Shown here in pieces: positions 1 to 6,369 of a stretch of DNA of 6,758 bases (position 1 is its first letter; the number at the start of each line of letters is the position of its first letter). Where the stretch lies: contig JAAWSH010000258.1 in the NCBI GenBank assembly GCA_022801475.1, positions 1-6,758 of the forward strand, in the 5' to 3' direction. Origin of the DNA: Acutalibacter sp. Its GTDB lineage: Bacteria > Bacillota > Clostridia > Oscillospirales > Acutalibacteraceae. Position numbers and translations under genes: made by a program. The notes beneath the pieces were generated by a model. It was not told the origin of the DNA. It saw only the letters and a list, made by a program, of their open reading frames with translations, and searched no databases.

Positions 1-1531
1 TGGAGAAGCCACTGGGACGGCCCAGCAGCATAGGATCATCGGAAAGAGAATACTGGGTTTTAGCAATACAGACTGGCATCTTGTCTCCACCTAAAGCTTT
101 GATCTCTTTCAGAGACTTGGCCGCCTGGTTAGTAAAGATCACTCCGTCCGCACCGTAGATATTTTTTGCCACTGCCTGAATCTTCTCTTCCACTGGGGCC
201 TCGTCGGGATAAATCGGGGCAAAATGAGACTCACTGTCCTGGCACTTCTCTATAACATTACAGACCGTCCGAGCCAGGTCCATACCACCTTCGCCGCCTT
301 TGGCAAACACCTCGGAGAGCGCGTAGCTGACGTTCAGCTCCTTGCAGCAGCGGTCGATTACCTCCAGCTCTCTGTCTGTATCTGTACCAAAGCGATTGAT
401 AGCCACCACCACGGGTACCCCAAACTTGTGCATATTTTCCACATGGGCTTTTAGGTTGACAATGCCTTTCTCCAACGCCGCAACATTTTCAGCGGAAAGT
501 TCTGCCTTAGGTACGCCACCGTTGTACTTCAGAGCCCGCACTGTAGCTACGACTACCACACAGTCCGGAGCCAGACCCGCCATACGGCACTTAATATCCA
601 TAAACTTTTCCGCACCCAAATCCGAACCAAAGCCCGCTTCTGTAATGCAGTAGTCGGCCAACTTCAAAGCCAGCCGGGTGGCCCGCACCGAGTTGCAGCC
701 GTGGGCAATATTGGCGAAGGGCCCGCCGTGCATAACGGCCGGGGTTCCTTCCACGGTCTGCACCAGGTTGGGATTGATTGCGTCTCTCAGCAGTGCGGTC
801 ATAGCGCCCTCGGCCTTGATATCCCGGGCATACACTGGCTGTCCCTGGTAATCATAGGCAATAAGAATGTTCCCTAAACGGTTTTTCAGGTCTGGCATGT
901 CTTTAGCCAAGCACAAAATAGCCATGACCTCACTGGCCACGGTAATAATAAAGTTATCTTCCCGGGGTACGCCGTTGATCTTTCCCCCCAAACCCACTAC
1001 CACGTTGCGCAAAGCACGGTCGTTCATATCTAGGCAGCGTTTGATAAGGATACGACGGGGATCAATGCCAAGAGCATTTCCCTGCTGTAGATGGTTGTCC
1101 AGCATAGCACAGCATAGATTATTGGCGGAGGTAATAGCGTGCATATCCCCCGTAAAATGCAGGTTGATGTCCTCCATCGGCAATACCTGAGCATAGCCGC
1201 CGCCGGCAGCGCCCCCCTTAATGCCAAATACCGGTCCCAGGGAGGGCTCTCGCAAAGCAATGATAGCGTTTTTCCCAATTTTCGCCATAGCCTGACCTAG
1301 ACCAGCTGTGGTAGTGGTCTTTCCCTCTCCGGCAGGCGTGGGATTAATGGCGGTTACCAGCACTAGTTTACCATCAGGTTTCCCAGCCAAACGCTCAAAA
1401 GCTCCTGCGCCTATTTTGGCCTTGTACTTCCCGTAAAGCTCCAGCTCATCTGCCAAAAGCCCCAACTCTTCCCCTATTTCGGTAATAGGCCTCAGTTTCA
1501 CACTCTGGGCTATTTCAATATCGCTCTTCAT
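1..1531 (-). CDS. fhs: Formate--tetrahydrofolate ligase (C-terminus beyond window)
   Basis: The enzyme joins formate to tetrahydrofolate using ATP, giving 10-formyl-THF for purines, formyl-Met-tRNA and, in acetogens, the methyl branch of CO2 fixation. It is cytosolic. I read 510 uninterrupted residues from the ATG at 1529-1531. The nucleotide loop [11 protein letters not shown] lies at residues 65-75, followed by the family blocks [20 protein letters not shown] (94-113), [11 protein letters not shown] (123-133), [11 protein letters not shown] (137-147), [13 protein letters not shown] (298-310) and [13 protein letters not shown] (494-506). The usual length is about 556 residues, so some 45-50 C-terminal residues lie past base 1. 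The start is supported by GAGG (1539-1542) seven bases upstream, with a second purine block at 1545-1551. The gene is divergent from the SEDS gene and has its own promoter at 1640-1668. Nothing suggests decay. Identification is secure. Whether the host is an acetogen cannot be told from this gene, since many non-acetogenic Clostridia carry it. Confidence 0.97.
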   Translation of the reverse strand, partial: MKSDIEIAQSVKLRPITEIGEELGLLADELELYGKYKAKIGAGAFERLAGKPDGKLVLVTAINPTPAGEGKTTTTAGLGQAMAKIGKNAIIALREPSLGPVFGIKGGAAGGGYAQVLPMEDINLHFTGDMHAITSANNLCCAMLDNHLQQGNALGIDPRRILIKRCLDMNDRALRNVVVGLGGKINGVPREDNFIITVASEVMAILCLAKDMPDLKNRLGNILIAYDYQGQPVYARDIKAEGAMTALLRDAINPNLVQTVEGTPAVMHGGPFANIAHGCNSVRATRLALKLADYCITEAGFGSDLGAEKFMDIKCRMAGLAPDCVVVVATVRALKYNGGVPKAELSAENVAALEKGIVNLKAHVENMHKFGVPVVVAINRFGTDTDRELEVIDRCCKELNVSYALSEVFAKGGEGGMDLARTVCNVIEKCQDSESHFAPIYPDEAPVEEKIQAVAKNIYGADGVIFTNQAAKSLKEIKALGGDKMPVCIAKTQYSLSDDPMLLGRPSGFS

Positions 1532-1639
1532 AGACTTGCCTCAACACCTTTCCAGTATTATTTCAGTAATAAATTCGCCTTTCAGATTGAATTCGGGAAT
1601 CTTCAACCCCGTCATTCAAAATAGGCTTTAACTCTACCC

Positions 1640-1668
1640 ATTATAGAGTATATTCCGCAAATAGTAAA
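1640..1668 (-). promoter_or_regulatory. Promoter of fhs
   Basis: Read on the minus strand, TTTACT (1663-1668) is separated by exactly 17 bases from a perfect TATAAT (1640-1645). Transcription would begin near 1633, giving an fhs leader of about 100 bases. The leader holds a weak imperfect hairpin (CGGG/CCCG with flanking GAAT/ATTC, 1589-1617). I could not match the leader to the THF or ZTP riboswitches, the ones to expect before folate genes. Confidence 0.7.
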
Positions 1669-1685
1669 GACCGAATCAAAAAAAC

Positions 1686-1714
1686 TTGCTCTTAAAGACT
1701 ATACATGGTATAAT
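1686..1714 (+). promoter_or_regulatory. Promoter of the SEDS gene, extended -10
   Basis: TTGCTC (1686-1691), a 17-base spacer and a perfect TATAAT (1709-1714), with TG one base before the -10 hexamer (1706-1707), make a strong extended -10 promoter. Transcription would start near 1721, leaving about 167 bases before the ATG at 1888. A weaker second candidate, TTGTAA (1730-1735) with TATAGA (1754-1759) and an 18-base spacer, lies just downstream. The -35 boxes of this promoter and the fhs promoter are only 17 bases apart, facing away from each other. Confidence 0.7.
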
Positions 1715-1738
1715 ATGTTGCAAAAGTATTTGTAAAAA

Positions 1739-1772
1739 ACACTTTATGTAAAATATAGAAAATGTAAAGTGT
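1739..1772 (+). repeat. Inverted repeat in the SEDS gene leader
   Basis: ACACTTTA (1739-1746) and TAAAGTGT (1765-1772) are perfect complements around an 18-base AT-rich spacer. In RNA the stem can extend inward by two G-U pairs and one A-U pair. It lies downstream of the main -10 box, where it could be an operator or a leader hairpin. It has no U-tract, so it is not a terminator. In DNA this AT-rich, an 8-base match may also be chance. Confidence 0.35.
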
Positions 1773-1873
1773 CATATTATTCCCCGGGCTTTTGACTCTC
1801 CTTTATCAAATTGCTAAAAGTAAAGAAGAATTACTAATCAAAATTTCTCCGTTAAAAACACACCATTTAAAAA

Positions 1874-1879
1874 TAAGGA
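1874..1879 (+). promoter_or_regulatory. Ribosome binding site fixing the SEDS start
   Basis: TAAGGA lies eight bases before the ATG at 1888. It decides against the in-frame TTG at 1792, which has no purine-rich sequence at a suitable distance. Confidence 0.75.
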
Positions 1880-1887
1880 ATCCCAAA

Positions 1888-3102
1888 ATGTTAAATAGAA
1901 TGTTTAAAATTGTCTTTGACTATCTAAAACGGGCCGACATCCTCCTCTGGTTACTTTTAACTGCTATTTCCATCTATAGCCTGGTCCTATTGAGAAGTGT
2001 CTCTCGGGCCACTGTAGCCGATTATTTTCGTACGCAGCTCCTAGCTATTATTCTAGGCGTGACCGGTGCAATCATCGTTAGTATGATAGATTATGCGGAG
2101 ATTTCTAATCTCTGGTATCTCATCGCGGGGTTTTGTGTGTTTCTCATGATCTATACTCGGCTTTTTGGCGAACAGATCGTGGGTTCTGGCGGTGTGGACG
2201 CCCGGGCTTGGATCAATATTGGCGGAAGGACCTTCCAGTCCTCTGAACTGGTCAAGATTGCCTTTTTGCTTACCTTTGGCAAGCATCTGGATATTCTTAA
2301 CAAGCGAGGACGGTTAGAGGACCCGATTCAAGTTATCCTACTAAGTGTCCACGCCTTTATACCGATGCTGCTATGTATATGGCAGGGAGATACCGGCGCG
2401 GCGGTGGTATTTTTCGCTATGTTCATTATCATGAGTCTCTCGGCCGGGGTACAGCTACGATACTTCATTATTTTGGCCACAATAATCATTATTGCGCTGC
2501 CTGTTGCCTGGCAATATTTTATGCCAGAGTACCAAAAGGATCGCTTCGTGGCTGTATTCAACTTGGACGATCCGGACGTGCGCATGAATGAAGGTTATCA
2601 ACAGTACCAGGGACGCACCTCTATTGGCAGCGGAAAATTCTGGGGGCAGGGCTTGTTTGAGGGCAATCGAGTGAACAGTAATGTCGTAACCTTTCAGCAG
2701 AGCGACTTCATCTTCTCAGTCGCTGGCGAAGAACTGGGCTTTGTGGGATGTTCCGCTATTTTAGTTTTACTCTTGCTCTTTATGTTGAAAGTCCTCCATG
2801 TGGCCAGGACCTCTCGAGATGACCTGGGCCGCTACATTTGCTTCGGCTTCTTTGGGCTTATCGCCCTACAATCTATTGTAAATATCGGCATGTGTCTGGC
2901 CATCCTGCCTGTTATGGGGGTCACCCTCCCCTTTTTTAGCGCTGGTGGTTCCTCCTCTATGTGCCTATACCTGGGTTTTGGCCTGGTGCAGAGCGTACAC
3001 ATGCGACGTAAGGAGATTGATGGTTTACATTTAAAACGAAAAACACCTCTGCGCTTTTCCTATAAGCAGGCTAAATCGGCCCGAGAACTTAAAAAAATGT
3101 AG
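1888..3102 (+). CDS. SEDS-family (RodA/FtsW/SpoVE) peptidoglycan glycosyltransferase
   Basis: This polytopic membrane protein of 404 residues fits the SEDS family, which polymerises lipid II into glycan strands together with a class B penicillin-binding protein. Hydrophobic segments recur from residue 18 to about 370. Family landmarks are AWINIGGRTFQSSELVKIAF (107-126), QGDTGAAVVF (166-175), the extracellular RFVAVFNLDDPD (219-230), SIGSGKFWGQGLF (245-257) and SDFIFSVAGEELGFVG (272-287). Asp273 is the likely catalytic aspartate, although the usual PExHTDF context reads FQQSDF here. LPFFSAGGSSS follows near 347-357. I chose the ATG at 1888 because TAAGGA (1874-1879) sits eight bases upstream. 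A TTG at 1792 would add 32 lysine-rich residues and has no binding site. The gene stands alone between its promoter and a terminator, with no PBP partner in view. RodA-like is my best guess over SpoVE or FtsW. Confidence 0.9.
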   Translation: MLNRMFKIVFDYLKRADILLWLLLTAISIYSLVLLRSVSRATVADYFRTQLLAIILGVTGAIIVSMIDYAEISNLWYLIAGFCVFLMIYTRLFGEQIVGSGGVDARAWINIGGRTFQSSELVKIAFLLTFGKHLDILNKRGRLEDPIQVILLSVHAFIPMLLCIWQGDTGAAVVFFAMFIIMSLSAGVQLRYFIILATIIIIALPVAWQYFMPEYQKDRFVAVFNLDDPDVRMNEGYQQYQGRTSIGSGKFWGQGLFEGNRVNSNVVTFQQSDFIFSVAGEELGFVGCSAILVLLLLFMLKVLHVARTSRDDLGRYICFGFFGLIALQSIVNIGMCLAILPVMGVTLPFFSAGGSSSMCLYLGFGLVQSVHMRRKEIDGLHLKRKTPLRFSYKQAKSARELKKM

Positions 3103-3142
3103 AAAAAAGCCGGATGGGTCTTTTCCCCATCTCGGCTTTTTT
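3103..3142 (+). terminator. Bidirectional intrinsic terminator
   Basis: Directly after the SEDS stop codon, an A-tract plus GCCGGATGGG (left arm to 3118) pairs with CCCATC, one bulged T (3132) and CGGCTTTTTT (3126-3142), around a seven-base loop. The matching A-tract and T-tract make it work in either direction. It can therefore also stop any transcript coming leftward from the ATP-grasp operon. Confidence 0.92.
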
Positions 3143-3280
3143 ATTCATGCGAACATATCGACACCCCGAACGGCAGATTTTCCCATAAGAACAATGATGT
3201 CTGGTTGGTTGCAGCCTCCACCACTCTCATCTGTAAGCGCAAAATATCCTTCTCCTCGTAACCAGGAAACAAAGAACTCC

Positions 3281-3319
3281 AATAAAAAGAACCGGTTGAC
3301 CACAAATGTGACCAGCCGG
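3281..3319 (-). terminator. Terminator-like hairpin on the minus strand
   Basis: In minus-strand RNA the arms CCGGCTGGTCAC and GTGGTCAACCGG (plus 3308-3319 and 3292-3303) form a 12-position stem with one C-A mismatch and two G-U pairs around AUUU, followed by UUCUUUUUAUU. The same DNA read on the plus strand has two mismatches and no U-tract. The asymmetry points to leftward transcription through this region, ending here. Confidence 0.65.
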
Positions 3320-3650
3320 TAAGAAATCAAGAAATCAGAAAGAGCGCGGAACGGACCAGGAAGGAGCAGCCCTAATCATCTTTGAAGGAGGTCTATTATC
3401 TTTCAAAATAGGAAAAGCACCGTAACTCACCGCCAAATACATGGGGCGGATAGACCACAGCTTACAAGTTAGCTTCCGAGAAATCAAACATCCGCTGGGA
3501 AGCACCTGGAAGCCTCCTCGCCCCAGCCGAAAGAGATCGGCTCAATAGACTAAGGCCACAGTCACAGCTATTCACCATCCGAAAGGTCAGGAGTGGGCTC
3601 TGCACAGCGAGACGGTAAAGTAAGGCGTTCCATAAAAAAGATCAAACGCT
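3320..3650 (-). ncRNA. Candidate structured non-coding RNA or structured 3' UTR
   Basis: I recognise no known RNA family, so this entry is a hypothesis. Complementary segments are dense. AGCCGA/TCGGCT (3525-3530 with 3537-3542) forms a hairpin with a six-base loop. GGTCTAT/ATAGACC (3390-3396 with 3450-3456) encloses CCGCC/GGCGG (3430-3434 with 3445-3449), the two helices abutting. GCTTCC pairs with GGAAGC (3472-3477 with 3498-3503, or with a second copy at 3508-3513). AGGAGG pairs with CCTCCT (3386-3391 with 3513-3518). GCGGAT/ATCCGC (3446-3451 with 3490-3495) is mutually exclusive with two of these, which would allow alternative folds. A terminator-like hairpin follows at 3281-3319. There is no clear promoter at 3650-3673, so it may be transcribed with the upstream operon. 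I saw none of the signature sequences of RNase P RNA or tmRNA. Confidence 0.35.
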
Positions 3651-3673
3651 CTTAAATTCCGGAAAAAGAACGT

Positions 3674-4684
3674 CTAGATCCCGTCCACAAATTCCCGGAA
3701 CCGGGGAAGCATCCCAATTCTATCCGGTGTATGGGGAGGCATCTGTAAAATATCGTATCCAGGCAGGTTATTGCCCTCTACCAGTACCGGGCCCGTAGGA
3801 GTTACCGCTACATCCCAACCCACATAGCGCATTTGGGGCACCACTCCTGCCGCCTCCACGCACATAGCCTTACATTTCTCCCACAGGGGAATTTGAAATC
3901 CCTGTATATCCACACCAGTTTGGGGATGTTTCTTATAGGTCTTACGGTCTTTATCATAACCAGGGTATTGCACCAGTCCCGTCTCCATGTCAATAGGGGC
4001 AAACATTCCTCCCGAATGCAGGTTGTCCACTGGTCGACCGCCGTTTCCAATACGGATGTGGGCATAGACAATATGGGCTCCACTGTCGTTCAGCACTGTG
4101 ACAACTCGCAACGTATTGATAGAGCTGGGATTCAGCCGGTCCAGGTCTGGGTGCTGCTGGAGAACCTCCTCCACCACGCCCACATTGTCGGCCATCAGCT
4201 TCTGGTACATCTGGACAGGGTTCTTATAATCAGCTGTAAATAGCTTTTCTACACCTTTGCCCCCAGTACCGTCCTCTGGCTTTACCATAATCTGGTCTCT
4301 ACCACTGAGGAATTTCTCAAACTCTTTCTGCCCAGCCTGGGAGAAATCCAGCCAATCTCGACCTATATAGCGAGCAAACTTGGTATAGAACTCGCTTTTA
4401 TTATCAAAATAATGGTAATACTCCCGGTCATTCAGCAGCTGTACCAGGGTGTTGTTCACGCTTCTGGTCACATAGGTGGCTCGCTGCTCAGGTGTTAAAT
4501 CATAAAACTCGCATAGTAGATAATCATTGAACCCGGCCCCGTACCGCAAGCCGCAGCCTACCACGTCTAGCAGTACAGCCGGCCGATTCTTGCCAGTTAT
4601 TTGGTGAACCGTTTTTACTGTGCGAAATAGTTCGCCGTAATCCATCCGCACTACGCAGCCCAATATATATCCCAGCTTACCCAA
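3674..4684 (-). CDS. Sugar-transfer-associated ATP-grasp protein
   Basis: Its 336 residues resemble the ATPgrasp_ST family (PF14397), ATP-dependent carboxylate-amine/thiol ligase-fold proteins often encoded near polysaccharide or glycosyl-transfer genes. The substrate is unknown. Landmarks are the N-terminal helical region with YGAGFNDYLLCEFYDL (49-64), the nucleotide-binding lysine and glycine-rich loop VKPEDGTGGKG (134-144), NTLRVVTV (190-197), HSGGMFAPID (223-232) and the metal-binding end YVGWDVAVT/VLVEGNNLPG (287-295, 300-309), where Asp291, Glu303 and Asn305 are the likely Mg ligands. I chose the TTG at 4682-4684 because AAGGAGG (4693-4699) lies eight bases upstream, just after the stop of the DUF3006 gene. 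An earlier TTG at 4709-4711 would overlap that gene and lacks a site. It is the last gene of a three-gene operon. No signal peptide is seen, so it is probably cytosolic. The fold is secure; the role is inferred. Confidence 0.87.
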   Translation of the reverse strand: MGKLGYILGCVVRMDYGELFRTVKTVHQITGKNRPAVLLDVVGCGLRYGAGFNDYLLCEFYDLTPEQRATYVTRSVNNTLVQLLNDREYYHYFDNKSEFYTKFARYIGRDWLDFSQAGQKEFEKFLSGRDQIMVKPEDGTGGKGVEKLFTADYKNPVQMYQKLMADNVGVVEEVLQQHPDLDRLNPSSINTLRVVTVLNDSGAHIVYAHIRIGNGGRPVDNLHSGGMFAPIDMETGLVQYPGYDKDRKTYKKHPQTGVDIQGFQIPLWEKCKAMCVEAAGVVPQMRYVGWDVAVTPTGPVLVEGNNLPGYDILQMPPHTPDRIGMLPRFREFVDGI

Positions 4685-4692
4685 ACCAGCCG

Positions 4693-4699
4693 CCTCCTT
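4693..4699 (-). promoter_or_regulatory. Ribosome binding site fixing the ATP-grasp TTG start
   Basis: Minus-strand AAGGAGG is one base downstream of the DUF3006 stop codon (4701-4703) and eight bases before the TTG at 4684. This near-perfect site makes the unusual TTG start preferable to the longer reading from 4711, and suggests coupled translation. Confidence 0.75.
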
Positions 4700-4700
4700 A

Positions 4701-4922
4701 TCATCTACCAAACGCCCGGCGCTGCTTTTCCGCTAGACGCTCCCGGCGACGCGCTGTCTCCTCCTGATCAAAGGACAGTTCGCCTTCGTCGCTAATTTTC
4801 AGCACCGCGCCTTCTCCCACGCCCTGGGGAAGCTCTGAAAGCTCGATGGCAAAATATTTCTGCTCTGCATCCTCGCAAATGGCGTACTTGCCCTCAAACC
4901 GGTCAATGATTAACTGTCTCAT
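4701..4922 (-). CDS. DUF3006 domain-containing protein
   Basis: This small protein of 73 residues matches DUF3006 (PF11213), of unknown biochemical function and commonly encoded next to ComEC-like metallo-beta-lactamase proteins, as here. Family hallmarks are the opening strand LIIDRFEGKYAICED (4-18), the middle ELPQGVGEGAVLKI (30-43) and a charged C-terminal helix ETARRRERLAEKQRRAF (55-71). There is no signal peptide or membrane segment. The ATG at 4920-4922 gives the normal family N-terminus and has AAAGGAGG (4934-4941) 11 bases upstream, a site that overlaps the stop codon of the MBL gene. An upstream ATG at 4967 would add 15 atypical residues (rich in His, Arg and Glu) and overlap that gene. 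The 17-base gap before it and the 16-base gap after it indicate a single transcript. A regulatory or partner role for the MBL protein is only a guess from co-occurrence. Confidence 0.87.
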   Translation of the reverse strand: MRQLIIDRFEGKYAICEDAEQKYFAIELSELPQGVGEGAVLKISDEGELSFDQEETARRRERLAEKQRRAFGR

Positions 4923-4939
4923 AGGAAAAGCTTCCTCCT

Positions 4940-5866
4940 TTATTTCTCGGTGGTGATTGTGACGCACTCTCCGTCAAAAGAGAACACAATGTCACCATCC
5001 GTGTCTGTTCGGTATATTCTTGCTCCGGCTGCCTCTATACAAGCTAAAGGTTCTTCTCTGGGTAATTTGTTTCGATCATATCCAGTGGAGACCACCGCGC
5101 ACCGGGGAGCAACCTGCCGGATAAATTCTTCTGTAGAAGATGTAGAGCTGCCGTGGTGGGCAACCTTCAGCAAATCCACCGAGAGGTCTTGCCCAGAAAG
5201 AACCAGGTCTGCCTCAGCCTCTTTTTCTATGTCTCCGCAGAATAACGCGGAAAAGCCGCCACAATCCATCCGCAATACCAGTGAACTATTGTTGGTATCC
5301 GCATATTCCCTTACTGGACCCAAAACCGTAAACTCTGCTTGTCCCAAAGTGAACTGTTCGCCCTGCCGCAGGACTCTTTGAGGAACATTTTGTTCTCTTA
5401 AAATCTCGTCAAGCTGGGAAAAACTGGCAGAGGCTTCTGGCTGCAGCTCTGCCCGTAAAAACATCCCAGTCTCTATTTCTGAGACTACGTTTGCCATGCC
5501 GTCCATGTGGTCGCTATCCGGATGGGACAAGATGACATAGTCCAGACTCTCCACTCCGTGACGAAAGAGGTAGTCTGTGGTTTGGTATCCTGCCAAAAAA
5601 TGGCCGGAATCCAATAAGGCGGCGTAGCCATCACTTTTAATTAAAATAGCATCTGCCTTCCCCACATCCAATACGTGGATTTCCAAAGGCAGCTTCTGTC
5701 CGGTCCAATCGCTGAAACGCCCTTGAAAGCAAACTGCTTTCCAAAAGGTTTGGACGGGTGGCAATGCGCACAGTGCCACCACCACACATACCAAAATGCC
5801 CAAAGTGATCTTGTCCCGTTTCAGCTGCTTCTGTTCTTTTTTCAGGTAAAACGCCCGGTTTGTCAC
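4940..5866 (-). CDS. ComEC-like membrane-anchored metallo-beta-lactamase-fold hydrolase
   Basis: This 308-residue protein has a short basic N-terminus, one membrane segment (about 20-38, ITLGILVCVVVALCALPP) and an MBL domain like the C-terminal domain of the DNA-uptake protein ComEC. The domain should face outside the cell. Motifs are the strand EIHVLDVGKADAILIK (62-77), LLDSG (84-88), the metal site SHPDSDHMDG (114-123, with the ComEC-type HxDxDH instead of HxHxDH), LFCGDIE (208-214), AHHGSSTSS (236-244) and TDTDGDI (287-293). The ComEC channel and OB-fold regions are absent, so it is a stand-alone hydrolase, perhaps a nuclease or phosphodiesterase; the substrate is unknown. The first GTG (5873-5875) directly abuts the AAGGAA ribosome site (5876-5881), leaving no spacing, so I prefer the GTG at 5864-5866, nine bases away. 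It is the first gene of the operon; predicted transcription starts only about 20 bases upstream. Confidence 0.88.
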   Translation of the reverse strand: MTNRAFYLKKEQKQLKRDKITLGILVCVVVALCALPPVQTFWKAVCFQGRFSDWTGQKLPLEIHVLDVGKADAILIKSDGYAALLDSGHFLAGYQTTDYLFRHGVESLDYVILSHPDSDHMDGMANVVSEIETGMFLRAELQPEASASFSQLDEILREQNVPQRVLRQGEQFTLGQAEFTVLGPVREYADTNNSSLVLRMDCGGFSALFCGDIEKEAEADLVLSGQDLSVDLLKVAHHGSSTSSTEEFIRQVAPRCAVVSTGYDRNKLPREEPLACIEAAGARIYRTDTDGDIVFSFDGECVTITTEK

Positions 5867-5892
5867 GTCCGCCACTTCCTTTTACCGGTCTT

Positions 5893-5921
5893 ATTATACC
5901 CGAAATTTTCCTTCGGTGCAA
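5893..5921 (-). promoter_or_regulatory. Promoter of the MBL-DUF3006-ATP-grasp operon
   Basis: On the minus strand TTGCAC (5916-5921), a 17-base spacer and a perfect TATAAT (5893-5898) form a near-consensus sigma-A promoter. Transcription should begin near 5886, leaving a 20-base leader with the AAGGAA ribosome site. I see no other promoter within the three-gene operon. Confidence 0.8.
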
Positions 5922-6369
5922 GCTGTTTGAGAAAAAGTCTGACGCTTAAGTGACAAAAGATTATTGTAAACGTATGATTATCTTAAAATCTAAAAAAAAT
6001 ATCAAAGAAACCTTTTATGCAGATTCATCTAATGGGGGCATAAGACTATCAGACCGTCTACCAACACTTTGGGAATATACTTCTCGGTCTTTGGCTCAAC
6101 GAGGGCAAGAATAGTCCCGCTGAATTTCAGCAATATCCTTCTCGAAATCCAGCAACTTAGACGGCCACAATGGATGTCGAGGGTGCATTTACCACCTGAC
6201 AGTGGCCAAGGAGGTTCGACTTGTGAAAGTAGGCTCTGGAATGGAAAACTGCTTTTGGGCACGACCGCTTTGCCCTACTTCATGTTTTTGCAGAAGCCAG
6301 TTAAAATATATGCTGGCCTAAGCCCCCTTTTCCCTCAGAGTCTTAGGCCAGCCCTAAACATTATTCTAT
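5922..6369. other. 448-base non-coding region with possible decayed mobile-element DNA
   Basis: From 5922 to about 6010 the DNA is AT-rich with no clear signals. Between about 6029 and 6300 the longest frames (minus 6029-6262, plus 6069-6410) lack ribosome sites and read as unnatural proteins. Two adjacent minus-strand frames give FEKDIAEIQ (about 6120-6150) and then SGTILALVEPKTEKYIPKVL (6062-6121). Together these resemble the first catalytic-aspartate region of IS30-type transposases, broken by a frameshift. The match is short and only by eye. A terminator hairpin closes the region on the right. Confidence 0.35.
6302..6352 (-). terminator. Long perfect hairpin, probable terminator of the downstream-edge gene
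   Basis: GCTGGCCTAAG (6312-6322) and CTTAGGCCAGC (6342-6352) are perfect 11-base complements around a 19-base loop. It lies 17 bases past the stop codon of the minus-strand gene ending at 6370. On the minus strand the stem is followed by AUAUAUUUUAA, a modest U-rich tract. The plus-strand side has none, so leftward termination is the likely role. The long loop and weak tract are atypical. Confidence 0.6.

Larger units (their letters stand above)
3143..3673. other. 531-base region without a convincing gene
   Basis: All six frames are broken by stops. On the minus strand a 61-codon TTG-initiated frame (3145-3330) has no ribosome binding site and an odd composition. A short frame ending at 3141-3143, just ahead of the terminator, has a purine-rich sequence (minus AGGAG) nine bases before a TTG at 3240-3242. 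It would encode about 33 residues (minus 3242 to 3141). I do not call it a gene. The rest is best explained as structured RNA or a long 3' UTR on the minus strand. Confidence 0.5.

Noticed and set aside
1532..1633. Possible THF or ZTP riboswitch before fhs
   Set aside because: The leader is only about 100 bases, has one weak imperfect hairpin, and shows none of the conserved bases I know for these two classes.
3145..3330. 61-codon minus-strand frame
   Set aside because: It starts at TTG without a ribosome binding site, begins inside the terminator-like hairpin, and has an implausible composition. Another frame looks more gene-like.
3336..3360. Minus-strand string resembling a T-box (ends in CCGCG)
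   Set aside because: Only about nine of 13 bases agree with the T-box consensus, and there is no aminoacyl-tRNA synthetase or amino-acid gene downstream on that strand.
3353..3372. Plus-strand sequence resembling the SRP RNA tip (GGACCAGGAAGGAGCAGCCC)
   Set aside because: It lacks the exact conserved loop context (CAGGTCCGGAAGGAAGCAGC) and the flanking complementary arms needed for the SRP helix. The strand bias of the nearby terminator also points the other way.
3624..3650. GGCGTT/AACGCT hairpin just after the ATP-grasp gene as its terminator
   Set aside because: The stem is short and the T-run lies in the loop, not after the stem. The hairpin at 3281-3319 is the better terminator.
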